A DNA stretch of 31,753 bases, taken from positions 1 to 31,753 of IMG/VR virus record IMGVR_UViG_3300008450_000253. One strand, 5' to 3'. Both the position numbers and the translations under genes were made by a program. The stretch is from a virus. Positions 30,617-31,753 of the stretch are shown here, piece by piece. The notes below the pieces were generated by a model. That model was given only the letters and a program-made list of their open reading frames with translations. It did not search any database and was not told the DNA's origin. Numbering within the stretch: position 1 is the stretch's first letter; each line of letters opens with the position of its first letter.

Positions 30617-30702
30617 TACTCGGGGCGGGAATTGAACCCGCACTCCGTTTAAGTGGAACAGGATTTTAAGTCCTGCGTGTCTACCAATTCCACCACCCGA
30701 GC
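30617..30702 (-). tRNA. tRNA-Leu (UAA)
   Basis: 86 nt, class II with a long variable arm. Acceptor GCTCGGG/CCCGAGT (first pair G-U). Anticodon stem CAGGA/TCCTG around CTTAAAA (anticodon TAA). T-arm GCGGGTTCAATTCCCGC. It reads UUA, the leucine codon favoured in this AT-rich genome. Starts 5 nt after the stop of the 28-aa gene, so it is cut out of a shared transcript. Confidence 0.95.
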
Positions 30703-30706
30703 ATTT

Positions 30707-30793
30707 TTATTCGCTGGCAAATTTATCTATTAGTACTATTGCTAGCCCTATTATTGCGGCGGTGATTAGTATGTCTGAAATAATTGTTATCAT
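30707..30793 (-). CDS. Micro membrane protein, 28 aa, ahead of tRNA-Leu
   Basis: Reads MITIISDILITAAIIGLAIV, then LIDKFASE. One membrane segment (residues 2-21), then a short charged tail. Full promoter-leader cassette directly upstream (30816-30846), which argues that the frame is real. Stop is 5 nt from the tRNA 5' end. Function unknown. Confidence 0.65.
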   Translation of the reverse strand: MITIISDILITAAIIGLAIVLIDKFASE

Positions 30794-30815
30794 GTGTTTT
30801 ATTTTTTTATTTAAT

Positions 30816-30846
30816 GTAATATAAGTTTTTTATTTTGTAAGCCCAA
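30816..30846 (-). promoter_or_regulatory. Early-type promoter-leader cassette (28-aa gene and tRNA-Leu)
   Basis: Gene sense TTGGGCTTACAAAAT ... AAACT TATATTAC, 20 nt between TTG and TATATTAC, then AAATAAAAAAATAAAACACATG. Confidence 0.68.
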
Positions 30847-30850
30847 TTTT

Positions 30851-31051
30851 TTAGTTTACATTTACATAAAGTGCATCATGTACTAACATTAACATTTCCA
30901 TCTCAGCTTGTAATTCATCTCCAATTGCAATCCATTTTTTCATTTCTTTTACATCATTATCAATCATGGCTCCTTGTATTTGAATTGTAACCATAATTAA
31001 TTGTTCAGATTTGGCCTCTAGCCTGTTTAATACTTCATTTTTGTAATTCAT
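30851..31051 (-). CDS. Small helical phage protein
   Basis: 66 aa, all-helical (LNRLEAKSEQLIMVTIQIQG, then DVKEMKKWIAIGDELQAEME). Likely a helical hairpin that forms dimers. I recall similar 60-70 aa proteins in early regions of T4-like aquatic phages, without known role. Expressed from the cassette at 31076-31107. Confidence 0.72.
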   Translation of the reverse strand: MNYKNEVLNRLEAKSEQLIMVTIQIQGAMIDNDVKEMKKWIAIGDELQAEMEMLMLVHDALYVNVN

Positions 31052-31075
31052 ATGTGTGTTTTTTATTTATTTGTG

Positions 31076-31107
31076 TTAATATATGTTGTAAATGTGTGTA
31101 GTCCTAA
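31076..31107 (-). promoter_or_regulatory. Early-type promoter-leader cassette (gene 30851-31051)
   Basis: Gene sense TTAGGACTACAC ... ACAACA TATATTAA, 21 nt spacer, leader AAATAAATAAAAAACACACAT before ATG. It is the most diverged member of the family. Confidence 0.5.
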
Positions 31108-31304
31108 TGTTTTTGCTGATTTTTGTATATATCTTTGTAGATAGGTAAGAGAGCTTGGCTTTCACTGAAGGAAGGGCCCCGGAGGCCCGACTCCACACCC
31201 CACTCCATCCCCACCCACTGTCACCTACACCCAGTATCTACATATATTCATATATCTCTATATCCTGTTTGTCACATTTTGTATATCAATATATTTGTAT
31301 TTAT
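31108..31304. other. Non-coding stretch with GC-rich island bounded by an inverted repeat
   Basis: No gene seen. The central about 90 bases (31144-31234) are far richer in G and C than anything nearby. They include a GGGCC-CCGGA-GGCCC hairpin (31174-31188) and C-rich runs on the plus strand. TGTAGATA (31136-31143) and TATCTACA (31235-31242) form an 8-bp inverted repeat around the island. The 16-nt pattern CCAYCCCCACCCACYG (31205-31220) occurs also in the other island at 29707-29722. Possible structured RNA, origin-related site or acquired segment. Confidence 0.55.
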
Positions 31305-31529
31305 TTATATCCCCCTGCTTTCACTCATTAATTTAATTATCTGTTGTGTTGATTCCAAAACCTTAAACCCCCCATTGTTATGTGTTGTTACACCCACAAC
31401 ACTATGTTTTGGTGTCTCTATTTTTCCATATCTCCATTCATCATCCACTTCATAAATGTGTCCTATATATTCTACATTTATATAGATAGGTTGCTCGTCT
31501 TTTAAGTTGTACAATTTAATTAATCTCAT
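31305..31529 (-). CDS. Small conserved early-type phage protein
   Basis: 74 aa. MRLIKLYNLKDEQPIYINVE, then YIGHIYEV and a basic segment KHSVVGVTTHNNGGFKVLES, with a helical end. The pattern V-G-V-T-T-H-N-N-G-G-F is one I recall from small proteins of T4-like cyanophages and related phages, with unknown function. It has the cassette at 31571-31602 and a longer than usual leader (about 41 nt). Confidence 0.75.
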   Translation of the reverse strand: MRLIKLYNLKDEQPIYINVEYIGHIYEVDDEWRYGKIETPKHSVVGVTTHNNGGFKVLESTQQIIKLMSESRGI

Positions 31530-31570
31530 TGTTGTGTGTTTTGTGTTGTTATTATTTTTTTATTTATGTT

Positions 31571-31602
31571 GTAATATAAGTTATATTACTATGTTATCCC
31601 AA
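31571..31602 (-). promoter_or_regulatory. Early-type promoter-leader cassette (gene 31305-31529)
   Basis: Gene sense TTGGGATAACATAGT ... TAACT TATATTAC, 21 nt between TTG and TATATTAC, leader with AAATAAAAAAATAATAACAAC. Confidence 0.65.
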
Positions 31603-31606
31603 TGTT

Positions 31607-31753
31607 TTATTTAACAAAATACCTATACATCTTTCTATCATCGATGCCATGTAATTTGATTCTCACACGTTCTATTTTACCTGAAAAATATGCCCGTCTT
31701 AATAAATCAGCATGTTTCTTCCCCCTAGCACTATGCCATAATTCATTGCATAT
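31607..31753 (-). CDS. Small basic phage protein, 5' end outside window
   Basis: At least 48 aa, open at the right edge, stop TAA at 31609-31607. Reads ELWHSARGKKHADLLRRAYF, then SGKIERVRIKLHGIDDRKMY and RYFVK. Strongly basic with Arg/Lys pairs, so nucleic acid binding is plausible. No family recognised. The stop lies next to the promoter of the following gene. Confidence 0.65.
   Translation of the reverse strand: MCNELWHSARGKKHADLLRRAYFSGKIERVRIKLHGIDDRKMYRYFVK

Noticed and set aside
31174-31197. tRNA-like or tmRNA-like 3' end (CCCGACTCCACA on the plus strand)
   Set aside because: No T-arm or D-arm can be formed upstream. The match to the tmRNA acceptor end is short and likely chance.
1-31753. 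CRISPR array, insertion sequence, integrase or attachment site
   Set aside because: No regularly spaced repeats, no transposase or recombinase motifs and no tRNA-end duplication were seen on either strand.

Overview
The window is a piece of a large, AT-rich, strictly lytic-looking tailed phage of the T4-like contractile-tail type. The supporting evidence is a gp25-family wedge protein, a gp6-like wedge protein, a gp5-like central spike, a gp55-like sigma factor, a T4 gp61-type primase and a SegE-like GIY-YIG nuclease. The host is most likely a member of the Bacteroidetes (Flavobacteriia-like). Promoters have the TTG / TAnnTTTG look of that phylum, ribosome binding sites are almost absent and replaced by A-rich leaders, and the phage carries an Hc1-type histone-like protein and a small lipoprotein typical of that group. 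No integrase, repressor, IS element or CRISPR array was seen.

Layout. Nearly everything is on the minus strand, so the biological order runs from right to left. (a) 31753-29275: early-type arm of very small genes, each behind a near-identical promoter plus A-rich leader (TTRGGCTWACA, about 10 nt, AACTTATATTA). It includes four micro membrane proteins of 28-54 aa, tRNA-Leu(UAA), tRNA-Glu(UUC) and two GC-rich non-coding islands. (b) 29151-28744: a full tmRNA with an unusual degradation tag, followed by a terminator. (c) 28599-27351: a leader-bearing small protein, the only plus-strand gene (27665-28141) and a lipoprotein gene. (d) 27213-24652: small conserved phage proteins, an HD-domain hydrolase and the sigma factor. 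(e) 24621-8914: the baseplate/tail block (spike, hub-associated proteins, gp25, gp6, DNRLRE-like protein, large gp7/tail-I-like protein, lectin-like proteins, adhesin-like proteins). (f) 8901-6702: GIY-YIG nuclease, primase and PD-(D/E)XK nuclease. (g) 6640-1: a tightly overlapping operon with a P-loop kinase, a nucleotidyltransferase/metallopeptidase fusion, a HAD phosphatase, a zinc-ribbon protein, a membrane GAF-like protein, the Hc1-like protein and several helical proteins.

How it fits together. Genes within blocks are coupled by ATGA or TAATG overlaps. Two signal families can be seen by eye: the early-type promoter-leader cassette in the right arm (also before 6640 and before the plus-strand gene), and a 12-nt box, AATATTTATAAT in the sense of the genes, at seven boundaries of mostly virion genes. 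The box may be a late signal read by the gp55-like sigma factor.

The most unusual pattern is a set of short N-terminal amphipathic leaders ending in L-x-E or I-x-E followed by a small residue. They resemble the capsid-targeting sequences of T4 internal proteins. They sit in front of the kinase, nucleotidyltransferase and phosphatase, and also on three or four helical proteins. This suggests enzymes packaged in the capsid and delivered with the DNA. That interpretation is inference.
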